In this document: piece by piece, positions 48,466-57,306 of the stretch
Layout: each line of letters begins with the position of its first letter
Position numbering within the stretch: position 1 is the first letter of the stretch
DNA from: Microbacterium saperdae
GTDB taxonomy: Bacteria; Actinomycetota; Actinomycetes; Actinomycetales; Microbacteriaceae
Assembly: GCF_006716345.1 (NCBI RefSeq)
Contig: NZ_VFOX01000001.1
Span: forward strand, 372,001-436,000
Direction: 5' to 3'
Length of the DNA: 64,000 nt
Notes under the pieces: generated by a model
What the model was told of the DNA's origin: nothing
Databases searched by the model: none
Seen by the model: the letters and a program-made list of their open reading frames with translations, nothing else
Translations under genes and position numbers: made by a program

Positions 48466-49331
48466 GCACCGACGTCGACGCTCTCCGGGTCGAAGACCTG
48501 TCCATCGCGTACGGGGGTGCCGCGCCCTCGGTGTCCGAGGTGTCGCTCCGCGTGCGCGCGGGGGAGATCGTCGGCGTCATCGGGGAGTCGGGCAGCGGCA
48601 AGTCCAGCGTCGCCTTGGCGATGATGGGGCTGCTGCCCGACTCCGCGACGGTCACCGCGCAGACCATGACGGTCGCGGGTTCCGAGATGAAGGATGCCGC
48701 CGAACGCGACTGGGCCGGAGTGCGAGGCGTCCGCGCCTCGATGGTCTTCCAGGAGCCGATGTCCGCGCTGAACCCGTGCATGCGGATCGGCGCGCAGATC
48801 GCCGAGGTGCTCCTCATCCACGGCCTCGCCGACAAGAAGGCGGCGCGCGCCAAGGCACTCGACATCCTCAAGCTCGTGCGCATGCCCGAGCCGGAGCGCC
48901 GCATGGCCTACTACCCGCACCAGCTCTCCGGCGGCCAGCGGCAGCGCGTGGTCATCGCGATCGCGGTGGCCGCAGACCCGACGCTGCTGGTCGCCGACGA
49001 GCCGACCACCGCTCTCGACGTGACGGTGCAGGCGCAGATCCTCGATCTGATCCGCACCCTGCGCGACGAGACGGGGATGGGCGTGCTGTTCATCAGCCAC
49101 GACCTCGGCGTGATCGGTCAGCTCTGCGAACGGATCGCGGTCATGTACCGCGGGCGCATCGTGGAGTCGGGCACGACGCAGCGTGTGCTGGAGGACCCGC
49201 AGCATCCGTACACGAAGGCGCTGCTGGAGAGCATCCCGCGTCCGTCCGTACCCGTGCGTTCCGCGCTGGCGGTCATCCCGGCGGACAACGACTTCGACAT
49301 GGTCCCGGCCGTCCTGGAGGAGGCATCGTGA
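48462..49331 (+). CDS. Oligopeptide-type ABC ATPase (DppD-like)
   Basis: This 289-residue ATPase has Walker A GESGSGKSS, the Q-loop in MVFQEPMSALNPCMRI, the signature LSGGQRQRV, Walker B LLVADEPTTALDV and the switch His in FISHDLGV. The C-terminal region (HPYTKALLESIPRP) is the OppD/OppF-type extension. It powers the transporter with the next ATPase. Confidence 0.95.
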   Translation: MSTDVDALRVEDLSIAYGGAAPSVSEVSLRVRAGEIVGVIGESGSGKSSVALAMMGLLPDSATVTAQTMTVAGSEMKDAAERDWAGVRGVRASMVFQEPMSALNPCMRIGAQIAEVLLIHGLADKKAARAKALDILKLVRMPEPERRMAYYPHQLSGGQRQRVVIAIAVAADPTLLVADEPTTALDVTVQAQILDLIRTLRDETGMGVLFISHDLGVIGQLCERIAVMYRGRIVESGTTQRVLEDPQHPYTKALLESIPRPSVPVRSALAVIPADNDFDMVPAVLEEAS

Positions 49332-50131
49332 GTGAGGTTTCGGCGAAGGACGGCGGCGTGCCGGACGACGTGCTGCGGGTGAAGAACGTCACGCAGCGAT
49401 TCGGTCATGGCGACAACGCCATGGTCGCGCTGGACGACGTGAGCCTGCACGTCCGCCGCGGCGAGACGCTGGGGCTCGTGGGGGAGTCCGGCTCGGGAAA
49501 GAGCACGCTCGCCCGCGCGATCCTGCTCATGCGCAAGCCGACCTCCGGCACGATCGAGTTCGACGGCGGCGATGTCACCGGGCTCCGCGGTTCGGCGCTG
49601 CGACGCCACCGTCGGCGCGTGCAGATGGTGTTCCAGGACCCCAACGACTCGCTGGACCCGCGCTTCGCGATCGGCCGCTCGGTCGCCGAGCCGCTGGTCG
49701 CGGCGGGCATGCCGGCGTCGGACCGCACGATGCGCGTGTACGAGTCGCTCGAGCAGGTGGGCATCCCGGCCGATGCCGTGAACCGCTTCCCGCACGAGTT
49801 CTCCGGCGGGCAGCGTCAGCGCATCGCGATCGCTCGGGCCATGGCCGCCGATCCCGAGTTCATCGTGCTCGACGAGCCGACATCCGCTCTCGACGTCTCG
49901 GTGCAGGCGCAGGTGCTGAACCTGCTCGTGCGCCTGCAGGAGCGCACGGGGGTCACCTACCTGTTCATCACGCACAACCTCGCGGTCGTGCACCACATCG
50001 CGCACCGCGTGGCCGTGATGCACCAGGGCAAGGTCGTGGAGGAGGGCACCGGCGAGCAGGTCATGAACGCGCCGCAGCACCCCTACACGCGCACGCTGTT
50101 GGAGTCGATGCCGGTGCTGTACCGCACGTAG
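49328..50131 (+). CDS. Oligopeptide-type ABC ATPase (DppF-like)
   Basis: This 267-residue ATPase starts from a GTG overlapping the previous stop. Walker A GESGSGKST, the Q-loop MVFQDPNDSLDPR, the signature FSGGQRQRI, Walker B FIVLDEPTSALDV and ITHNLAV are intact. The C-terminal HPYTRTLLESMP matches DppF. It is the last gene of the operon; CCGGG/CCCGG near 50133 is a weak hairpin beyond its stop. Confidence 0.95.
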   Translation: MSEVSAKDGGVPDDVLRVKNVTQRFGHGDNAMVALDDVSLHVRRGETLGLVGESGSGKSTLARAILLMRKPTSGTIEFDGGDVTGLRGSALRRHRRRVQMVFQDPNDSLDPRFAIGRSVAEPLVAAGMPASDRTMRVYESLEQVGIPADAVNRFPHEFSGGQRQRIAIARAMAADPEFIVLDEPTSALDVSVQAQVLNLLVRLQERTGVTYLFITHNLAVVHHIAHRVAVMHQGKVVEEGTGEQVMNAPQHPYTRTLLESMPVLYRT

Positions 50132-50255
50132 CCGGGTCCGCGCCCGGGCGGGAACGGAGATCATTCGTGGTGAGTGCGGCGCGTCGCGGATCGACCCGCC
50201 GAAGCGACGCAGGGTCGTCTCTGTTTTCCAACGGACGAACAGCGGATGCCACGCG

Positions 50256-52160
50256 TCAGCGCATCTGCAGGCGGTCGCGCAGCTCGTCGAGCCGCACGGC
50301 GATGCCGATGCGGAACATCCGCTCGTCATCGCGCCACGACGCACCGAGCACGTGGTCGAGCCGGTCGAGCCGTTGCAGGATCGTGTTGGTGTGGAAGTTC
50401 AGCGCGCGGGCCGTGCGGGTGGGGCTGGCGTTGTTGCGCACGAAGGCGCGCAGCGTGCCGAGCAGATCCGCACCGCGCTCCTCGTCGTAGCGGCGGACGG
50501 CACCGATCGTGTCGCGCAGGAACGCGCTCAGCGCCCGTACATCCGTGTCGAGGATCGCCGAATAGGGCAGGAAGTCGTCGACCTGGGCGGTCACGTCGGT
50601 GAGCTCGAGCGCCGCGATCAGCCGGGCCGTGCGCATCGCGGTCTGGAAGGCCTCGGGCAGCGCGCCGGATGCCGGGCGCGGCACCACGACCGAGACCGGA
50701 TGCTGGATCGCGGAGGCGACGTGCCGGCGCAGACGATCGACCTCGACGGACCCGCGATCAGCGCTGTAGGCGGCGACCACGAATCCGCGGTATTCGCCCA
50801 CGAGGGAGCGGTCGTCGAGCTGTCGGCTCAGCTCGCGCAGCGCCGCGGTGTGCTGGTCGCCCGGCACCGAGAGGAGGATCAGCGAGTCGAGCACCTGCAG
50901 GTCGACGCCCAGTCGGCGGGCGCGCCGCTCGACATCCGCACGGCGCTCCGGCACGTCGTCGAGCAGATCGGCGACCAGTTCGCTGCGGATGCGCAGGTCG
51001 GCTCCGGATGCGGCCTCCTGCTGCAGCTCGAGCAGCGCGCCGACCTGTGCCGCCCGCTCGATCGTGCGCAGATCGACGGCGCCGAGCTCGAAGTCGCCGT
51101 CGCCGAGCAGCAGCGCGCCGAAATGCCGACTGCCGGCGGACAGGGCGGCGACGGCGCGCACGCCCCCTTCCGGCACCGCGACGCAGTACCCGGAGCGACG
51201 GCTCTCGGCGATCGCTTCGCGCACGGGATCCGGCAGCGTCAGCATGCTGGGAGCCAGGGGCAGACCCGCGGCGGCGATGATCTGCTCCTGCGCGTCGATG
51301 ATCGCGACCGCGCGACCGAGCGCCGAGGCGAGAGTCTCGGCCACCGGGCCGAACCCGCCGCCGGCGAGCACGGCCTGCACCAGCTCCTGGTGCACGGTGT
51401 TGGCCCGGTCGCGCTCCACGAGGTGCGCGGTGAGACTGGCCAGGGTGGTGCGGCTCTCGTCCTCCGACTCCTGCAGGTCGCGGAGCGTCTGGGTGGTCTG
51501 CAGGATGATCGACGCGTGGTCGGCGACGGCCGTGAGCAGTGCGACCTGGTCGGGGGTGAAGCTGCGCGCCTCCCGGTTGGCGACGAACAGCACGCCCAGC
51601 ACGTCGTCGGAGGTCACCATCGGCACCCCGAGCAGCGACACCAGGCCCTCGGCGGACACGGCGTCGTCGATGCCCGAGTCGTGGCGCTCCTTCGCGTAGG
51701 CCGAGTAGTCCGACACCCACTGCGGCATCCGCGACTCGACCACCACGCTCGCCAGCCCCCGGCCCGGCGGCACGCGCAGCGTCTGGAAGGACGCGCTGAC
51801 GGAACCGCTGGTCTCGCGCACCCGCAGTTCACGGGTGTCGGGGTCGAACTCCGACAGGTAGGCCAGGTCGACGCCCATCATGGTGTGCGCGCGCTGCACG
51901 AGACGGGCGAGCACGGCATCGCTGTCGCGCAGCTCGGCGAGTTCGCGGGCGCTGGAGAACAGGGCCGACAGCTCGTGCTCGCGGCGGCGCAGGCGCGAGA
52001 GCTCGCGTTGGGAGCGGTGCACGAGCTCGGCGATCTCGGCCGCATCCGGCTCCGAGGCCCCCAGCTGAGCGAGGGCATCGCTGACCGCGGTGGGGCCGAC
52101 CAGATCGCTGTCGTGTGCGGCGTCGAGCAGGGTGGCGATCGCGTCGGATGCGCGGCTCAT
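50256..52160 (-). CDS. GAF-PucR/CdaR-type transcriptional regulator
   Basis: This 634-residue regulator has an N-terminal helical linker, then a GAF domain (about residues 75-225; ELRDSDAVLARLVQRAHTMMG to LLTAVADHASIILQTTQ). A middle region follows with a second sensor-like segment, and a GGDEF-like PucR region leads to the C-terminal HTH_30 (FVRNNASPTRTARALNFHTNTILQRLDRL). AAGGAG lies six bases before the ATG. It is divergent from the HMG-CoA operon (206-bp gap) and probably activates it on sensing a substrate or CoA-thioester-derived signal. Confidence 0.9.
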   Translation of the reverse strand: MSRASDAIATLLDAAHDSDLVGPTAVSDALAQLGASEPDAAEIAELVHRSQRELSRLRRREHELSALFSSARELAELRDSDAVLARLVQRAHTMMGVDLAYLSEFDPDTRELRVRETSGSVSASFQTLRVPPGRGLASVVVESRMPQWVSDYSAYAKERHDSGIDDAVSAEGLVSLLGVPMVTSDDVLGVLFVANREARSFTPDQVALLTAVADHASIILQTTQTLRDLQESEDESRTTLASLTAHLVERDRANTVHQELVQAVLAGGGFGPVAETLASALGRAVAIIDAQEQIIAAAGLPLAPSMLTLPDPVREAIAESRRSGYCVAVPEGGVRAVAALSAGSRHFGALLLGDGDFELGAVDLRTIERAAQVGALLELQQEAASGADLRIRSELVADLLDDVPERRADVERRARRLGVDLQVLDSLILLSVPGDQHTAALRELSRQLDDRSLVGEYRGFVVAAYSADRGSVEVDRLRRHVASAIQHPVSVVVPRPASGALPEAFQTAMRTARLIAALELTDVTAQVDDFLPYSAILDTDVRALSAFLRDTIGAVRRYDEERGADLLGTLRAFVRNNASPTRTARALNFHTNTILQRLDRLDHVLGASWRDDERMFRIGIAVRLDELRDRLQMR

Positions 52161-52366
52161 GAGAGCTCCTTCGGCGTTCGGGGGCGCGGGAGAGCGTAAG
52201 TCTTCAGTGTCGAGCATGGGGGAGATCCCGCAGATGTGTCAATCGCATACACCGGCACCGGTTCGCTGAGTGATCCGCCCATCGTCGGCGACGGACGCCG
52301 CTTCTAGTGTCGTCCTAGAACCGCGGCGCCGAGGATCCGGCGTCCGCCCATCAAGGAAGGTCGCCG

Positions 52367-53647
52367 ATGACGATCAACAGCCGAATCTCAGGTCTGCGCG
52401 ACCACACCCCGGACGAGCGCCTGGCCCTCGTCGCCGGCGGAGCGGGGCTGGACGCGACGGCACTGGAGGCGCTGCAGCCGCACGCCGGCCTCTCGCTGGC
52501 GCAGGCCGATCACATGGTCGAGAACGTCGTCGGGCTCATCGGCATCCCGGTCGGTGTCGCCACCAACTTCACGGTCGACGGGGTCGACCGGCTGATCCCG
52601 ATGGCGACGGAGGAGCCCAGCGTCGTGGCCGCCGCCTCCAACGCCGCCCGCATGGCGCGGGTGCACGGCGGTTTCACGACCTCGTACACCGGCGATGTGA
52701 TGATCGCCCAGATCCAGGTGCTCGACGCGGTCGACCCGCACGGCACGCGCTTCGCGCTGCTGGAGGCCCGCGAGGAGCTGCTCGCCCTCGCCAACGAGCA
52801 GGATCCGGTGCTCGTCTCGCTCGGCGGCGGCGCCTTCGACATCTCGGTGCGCGTGCTCCCCACCCGCGTCGGCGCCCAGATCATCGTCCACCTGCACGTC
52901 GACGTGCGCGACGCGATGGGCGCGAACGCCGTGAACACCATGGCCGAGGCCATCGCTCCTCGCATCGCCGAGCTCGCCGATACCCGCACGCTGCTGCGCA
53001 TCCTCACCAACAAGGCAGAACTGCGCCTCACCCGCGCCCGTGCCGTGTTCGACGCCGAGCTGCTGGGCGGCGCGCAGGTCGTGTCCGACATCGTCGCGGC
53101 CAGCGCCTTCGCCGAGGCCGACCCCTACCGCGCGGCCACGCACAACAAGGGCATCATGAACGGCATCACGGCCGTCGTGCTGGCGACCGGAAACGACACC
53201 AGGGCGGTCGAGTCGGGATGCCACTCGCACGCCGCGCGTCTGGGCGGCTACTCCGCGCTCTCGCAGTTCGAGCAGGATGCCGCGGGCAACCTCGTCGGCA
53301 CCCTCGAGGTCCCGCTCGCGGTGGGGCTCGTGGGAGGAGCCACCAGAGCCCACCCGACGGCGCAGGCCGCGGTACGTCTGCTCGGCGTCGAGACCGCGCG
53401 CGAGCTCGCGAGCATCGTCGCGGCCGTCGGCCTCGCCCAGAACCTGGCCGCGTGCCGGGCGCTCGCGGCCGAGGGCATCCAGCGCGGACACATGACCCTG
53501 CACGCCCGCACGATCGCCGCGAGCGCCGGCGCCGAGGTCGACGAGATCGGCGATGTCGCGGCGCGCATCGTGGCCGAACGGCGCATCCGCGTCGAGTACG
53601 CACGAGAGGTGCTGGCCGAGCTGCGGGCAGAGAAGACCACGGCATGA
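52367..53647 (+). CDS. mvaA: Class II (degradative-type) HMG-CoA reductase
   Basis: This 426-residue enzyme matches class II HMG-CoA reductases in length and motifs: ENVVGLIGIPVGVATNF, TEEPSVVAAASNAA, DAMGANAVNTMAEAI, and HNKGIMNGITAVVLATGNDTRAVESG with the catalytic region, plus the C-terminal GHMTLHARTIA His. It interconverts mevalonate and HMG-CoA. Class II enzymes may be biosynthetic or degradative; direct coupling to HMG-CoA lyase here (ATGA overlap) argues for oxidation of mevalonate. It is the first gene of the nine-gene operon. Confidence 0.92.
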   Translation: MTINSRISGLRDHTPDERLALVAGGAGLDATALEALQPHAGLSLAQADHMVENVVGLIGIPVGVATNFTVDGVDRLIPMATEEPSVVAAASNAARMARVHGGFTTSYTGDVMIAQIQVLDAVDPHGTRFALLEAREELLALANEQDPVLVSLGGGAFDISVRVLPTRVGAQIIVHLHVDVRDAMGANAVNTMAEAIAPRIAELADTRTLLRILTNKAELRLTRARAVFDAELLGGAQVVSDIVAASAFAEADPYRAATHNKGIMNGITAVVLATGNDTRAVESGCHSHAARLGGYSALSQFEQDAAGNLVGTLEVPLAVGLVGGATRAHPTAQAAVRLLGVETARELASIVAAVGLAQNLAACRALAAEGIQRGHMTLHARTIAASAGAEVDEIGDVAARIVAERRIRVEYAREVLAELRAEKTTA

Positions 53648-54624
53648 CCCCGAAGCCGTCGCCGCGCGTGCAGCCGGAGCCCGGACTGCCGACGCGCGTC
53701 ACCGTGTACGAGGTCGGACCCCGCGACGGCCTGCAGGCCGAGACCGACATCATCCCCGGCAGCGTCAAGGCCGAGCTCTGCCGTCGGCTGTACGCCGCGG
53801 GCTCACGGGACCTCGAGGTGACCAGCTTCGTGCCCCCGACCTGGATCCCGCAGCTCGCGGATGCCGCCGAGGTCGTCGCGGCCGTCGACGTGCCGGACGG
53901 TGCGCGCGCCGTCGCGCTGGTGCCGAACCTGCGCGGACTCCAGCGCGCGATCGACGCTGGGGTGCGCGAGGTCGCGGTGGTGGTGAGCGCGACCGAGTCG
54001 TTCGCGAAGGCGAACCTCAACACCACCAGGAGCGGGGCGATCGACCGCGCGACCGAGGTGATCGCCGCCGCCACGGCCGACGGCATCCCCGTGCGCGGGT
54101 ATGTGTCGATGGCGTTCGGCGACCCGTGGGAGGGGCAGGTCGACACGGCAGCGGTGATCTCTGCGGCGACCGCGCTGCACGGCGCCGGTGCCCGGACCAT
54201 CGCCCTCGGCGACACCATCGGCGTCGCCACCCCCGGACTCACGACCCGCGTGGTGAACGAGACCCTCGCCGCCGGCATCCCGCTCCCGAACGTCGCCCTG
54301 CACCTGCACGACACGTATGGACAGTCGCTCGCGAACGTGCACGCGGCACTGCTGCTGGGTGTCGCCGAGTTCGACGCCTCGGTCGGGGGACTGGGTCGCT
54401 GCCCCTACGCCAGGGGTGCGACGGGTAACCTCGCGACGGAGGACCTGGTGTGGATGCTGCACGGCCTGGGCATCGAGACCGGTCTCGACCTCGGCGCCCT
54501 CGCGGCGACGACCGAGTGGCTCTCCCGGATCCGCGGAATCCGGGCGCCGTCCGCCGTGGCGCGGGCGCTCGCCGCCGCCGGACTCGACACCACCGACACC
54601 GCACAGGAGGCTCCGACGCCATGA
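53644..54624 (+). CDS. mvaB: Hydroxymethylglutaryl-CoA lyase
   Basis: This 326-residue DRE-TIM-type enzyme has VTVYEVGPRDGLQAE (catalytic R-D), EVTSFVPPTWIPQLADA, the metal His pair LHLHDTYGQSLAN and the catalytic Cys loop GGLGRCPYARGATGN. It cleaves HMG-CoA to acetyl-CoA and acetoacetate. Its position between HMG-CoA reductase and CoA transferase gives a complete short catabolic segment. Confidence 0.95.
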   Translation: MTPKPSPRVQPEPGLPTRVTVYEVGPRDGLQAETDIIPGSVKAELCRRLYAAGSRDLEVTSFVPPTWIPQLADAAEVVAAVDVPDGARAVALVPNLRGLQRAIDAGVREVAVVVSATESFAKANLNTTRSGAIDRATEVIAAATADGIPVRGYVSMAFGDPWEGQVDTAAVISAATALHGAGARTIALGDTIGVATPGLTTRVVNETLAAGIPLPNVALHLHDTYGQSLANVHAALLLGVAEFDASVGGLGRCPYARGATGNLATEDLVWMLHGLGIETGLDLGALAATTEWLSRIRGIRAPSAVARALAAAGLDTTDTAQEAPTP

Positions 54625-55850
54625 CCGATCTCACGCTCCCTGCGCCGGGCGCGCTCACCGGCGTCACGGTGCTCGACCTGTCGCGCGTGCTCGCCGGCCC
54701 CTACGCCGCGCAGATGCTCGCCGACCTGGGGGCCACGGTCATCAAGATCGAGAACCCGCGCGATCCCGACGTCTCGCGCGGCTTCCCGCCGTACCTGACG
54801 CACGGCGACGAGGAGTTCAGCGCCTACGACGCGCAGTACAACCGCGGGAAGCTCGGCGTCGGACTCGACCTCGCGAGCCCGGAGGGCGTGAAGGTGCTCA
54901 CGGACCTCGTGCGCTCGGCCGACGTGCTGGTCGAGAACTTCCGCCCCGGCACCATGGCGAAGCTCGGCGTGGGGTGGGACGTGCTGCACGAGATCAATCC
55001 GCGCCTGGTCTACACCGCGATCTCCGGCTACGGCCACACGGGTTCCCGCACCCGCCGCCCCGCCTTCGACAACACCGCGCAGGCCGCGGGGGGACTGTGG
55101 TCGATGAACGGCTACCCCGACCGGCCGCCCGTGCGCGTCGGCGTCACGATCGGCGATGTGTCCGCCACCCTGTTCGCGGTGATCGGCACGCTCGCCGCAC
55201 TCCGCCATGCCGAGGCCACGGGTGAGGGACAGCTGGTCGACGTCGCGCAGGTCGACAGCATCCTCGCCCTGACCGAGACCGCGGTCGTCGACTACACCGT
55301 GACGGGAAAGGTGGCCACGCCCGCCGGCAACGAGCACGCCTGGGTGCGCCCGTACGAACTCTTCGACTGCGCCGACGGACAGGTCTTCTTCGGCGCGTAC
55401 ACCGACAAGCTCTGGAATGCGAGCTGCGACCTGTTCGGCACCCCGGAGCACAAGGACGACCCCGAGATCGACACCATGCGCAAGCGGTTCGACACCGAGG
55501 TGTACGAGCGCAGAGTGAAGCCCATCGTCGCCGCCTGGCTCGCCGACCGCACGAAAGCGGAGCTCGAGGAGCTCGCCGGAGACGTCGTACCGCTGACCGC
55601 CGTGAAGACGATCGCCGAGGTCGTCGAAGATCCAGGCACCGCCGAGCGCGACATGATCGTGTCGGCCGACTACGGCGATCTCGGCGTGCTGCGCATGTTC
55701 GGCCAGCCCATCAAGCTCTCGGCGACGCCCGCGGCCCCCGGCCGCACGGCGAACCGTCTGTCCGAGCACGCCGACCAGGTGCTCACCGAGTTCGCCGGCT
55801 ACGACGCGGCGCGCATCGCCGAGCTGCGCGCCGCGGGCGTGCTGCCGTGA
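54621..55850 (+). CDS. Family III CoA transferase (CaiB/BaiF type)
   Basis: This 409-residue protein has the family III landmarks: LTGVTVLDLSRVLAGPYAAQMLADLGATVIKIE, NRGKLGVGLDLASPEG, VLVENFRPGTMAKLG, and the catalytic Asp in PAFDNTAQAAGG. Members move CoA between acyl-CoAs and free acids such as formate, carnitine, mesaconate or itaconate. In this operon it may activate a free acid (for example 3-methylglutaconate or a similar C6 diacid) before the hydratase and lyase. It has ATGA overlaps at both ends. Confidence 0.92.
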   Translation: MTDLTLPAPGALTGVTVLDLSRVLAGPYAAQMLADLGATVIKIENPRDPDVSRGFPPYLTHGDEEFSAYDAQYNRGKLGVGLDLASPEGVKVLTDLVRSADVLVENFRPGTMAKLGVGWDVLHEINPRLVYTAISGYGHTGSRTRRPAFDNTAQAAGGLWSMNGYPDRPPVRVGVTIGDVSATLFAVIGTLAALRHAEATGEGQLVDVAQVDSILALTETAVVDYTVTGKVATPAGNEHAWVRPYELFDCADGQVFFGAYTDKLWNASCDLFGTPEHKDDPEIDTMRKRFDTEVYERRVKPIVAAWLADRTKAELEELAGDVVPLTAVKTIAEVVEDPGTAERDMIVSADYGDLGVLRMFGQPIKLSATPAAPGRTANRLSEHADQVLTEFAGYDAARIAELRAAGVLP

Positions 55851-56671
55851 GCATCGTGCGCACCGAGACCGTGCTCGCCCCGACCGTGGAGGGCTATCGC
55901 GGCACCTTCGCCGGACAGGAGCCGGTGCGGGCGGTCGGTGCGGAGCTGCCCGCCGCGTGGGAGGGTGTGCTGTTCCCCTTCGCGGTGCCGATGGCGGATC
56001 TGCGTCCGGACGGCACCCCGGCCCGCGACGGCATCATCCCCGAGATCGATCTGCCCCGCCGGATGTATGCGGGGGAGACCACGGATTTCCTGCGTCCCGT
56101 GCGCATCGGAGACGAGGTCGTGCAGACCGCGCGACTCGGGTCCGTCGTCGAGAAGGACGGCTCGCGTGGACGTCTGGTCTTCGTCGACGTCGAACGCGAG
56201 TACGCGGTCGACGGGGAACCGGCGATCCGCAGCGTGTGGCACGACGTGTTCCTGGACGCCGCCGACCCGGATGCCCCGGTGCGACCACCGCGCACCGACC
56301 CGGACGCCGTCGCCGCCGCGGACTGGTCCGAGGAGTTCGTCCTCGATGCGCGGCAGCTGTTCCGGTTCTCGGCGCTCACCTTCAACACCCATCTGATCCA
56401 CTACGACGGCGCCTGGGCACGCGAGGTCGAGGGCCTGCCCGACCTGCTCGTGCACGGTCCGCTCACCCGCATCCTGCTGATGGATGCCGCCCGCAGACAC
56501 GCGCCGCATCGCGAGCCCGCGCGGCTCGACGTGCGCGCGATCGCGCCCATGCTGGTCGACCGGCCGGTACGGCTGGTGGGACACGACGACGGGGATCGCA
56601 CCGTGGTCACCGCGCTGGATACCGCCGACGTCGTGCTCGCCACGGCCGACATCACCTGGAGAGCGTCATGA
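55847..56671 (+). CDS. FAS1-like/MaoC-type (double hot-dog) acyl-CoA hydratase
   Basis: This 274-residue protein resembles the FAS1-type dehydratase/mesaconyl-CoA hydratase group. The first hot-dog half contains PRRMYAGETTDFLRPVRIGDEV; the second has FRFSALTFNTHLIHYD, with the R-F-S-A-L-T-x-N-x-H-x-I-H-Y-D signature of HTD2/itaconyl- and mesaconyl-CoA hydratases. It hydrates an enoyl-CoA dioate or related thioester. Next to HMG-CoA lyase, 3-methylglutaconyl-CoA to HMG-CoA is an attractive but unproven reaction. Confidence 0.82.
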   Translation: MSIVRTETVLAPTVEGYRGTFAGQEPVRAVGAELPAAWEGVLFPFAVPMADLRPDGTPARDGIIPEIDLPRRMYAGETTDFLRPVRIGDEVVQTARLGSVVEKDGSRGRLVFVDVEREYAVDGEPAIRSVWHDVFLDAADPDAPVRPPRTDPDAVAAADWSEEFVLDARQLFRFSALTFNTHLIHYDGAWAREVEGLPDLLVHGPLTRILLMDAARRHAPHREPARLDVRAIAPMLVDRPVRLVGHDDGDRTVVTALDTADVVLATADITWRAS

Positions 56672-57306
56672 GGCACACCCCGGAGTACGTGTTCGACGAC
56701 GTCGAGGGCATCCGTGCCCTCGTGCGTGAGAACCCGTGGGGCACGATCGTCAGCTTCGTGCCGGGCAGGGGGCTCGTCGCCTCGCACTACCCGCTGCTGC
56801 TCGCGGAGGATGCCGACGGCATCGTGCTCGTGAGTCATGTCGGTCGCCCGGACGAGCGCCTGCACGAGCTCGGCGCGCACGAGGTGATGGTGATCGTCTA
56901 CGGACCGCAGGGCTACGTCTCGCCCAGCTGGTACGACACCTCGCCCGCGGTGCCGACCTGGAACTTCGCGGTCGCGCATCTGCACGGCACACCGGAGATC
57001 CTGTCCGACGAGGAGAACCTGCGGGTGCTGGATCGTCTGGTCGCGCACTTCGAGAGCCCGCTGCCGGAACCGTATCTGATGCGGGAGACCTTGGAGAACG
57101 CCGCCTATGCGGAGCGGATCGTGCACGGCACGGTCGGGTTCCGCCTGCGGGTCGATCGATTCGAAGCGAAAGAGAAGATGAGCCAGGACAAGCCCGCAGA
57201 GGTCGTGGACCGTGTGATCGCCGCGCTCGGGGAACCGGGCCCGTACGAGAACCCGCAGCTGGCCGCCCGCATGGCCCGCGTGCACGGGCGGGAGGGGCAG
57301 GCGTGA
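56668..57306 (+). CDS. PaiB-like FMN-binding split-barrel protein
   Basis: This 212-residue protein has the PaiB pattern: RENPWGTIVSF, ASHYPLLLAED, LVSHVGRPDERLHEL, VIVYGPQGYVSPSWY, VPTWNFAVAHLHG and KEKMSQDKP at the C-terminal end. PaiB-family proteins carry a pyridoxamine-phosphate-oxidase-like barrel and are annotated as FMN-binding negative regulators or as reductases. Its operon role is unclear; it may be a redox or scavenging enzyme. Confidence 0.85.
   Translation: MRHTPEYVFDDVEGIRALVRENPWGTIVSFVPGRGLVASHYPLLLAEDADGIVLVSHVGRPDERLHELGAHEVMVIVYGPQGYVSPSWYDTSPAVPTWNFAVAHLHGTPEILSDEENLRVLDRLVAHFESPLPEPYLMRETLENAAYAERIVHGTVGFRLRVDRFEAKEKMSQDKPAEVVDRVIAALGEPGPYENPQLAARMARVHGREGQA

Noticed and set aside
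50352..52199. 615-codon plus-strand ORF opposite the PucR-type regulator
   Set aside because: Gly/Arg/His-rich antisense translation without family resemblance; the regulator has clear GAF and HTH domains and an AAGGAG.
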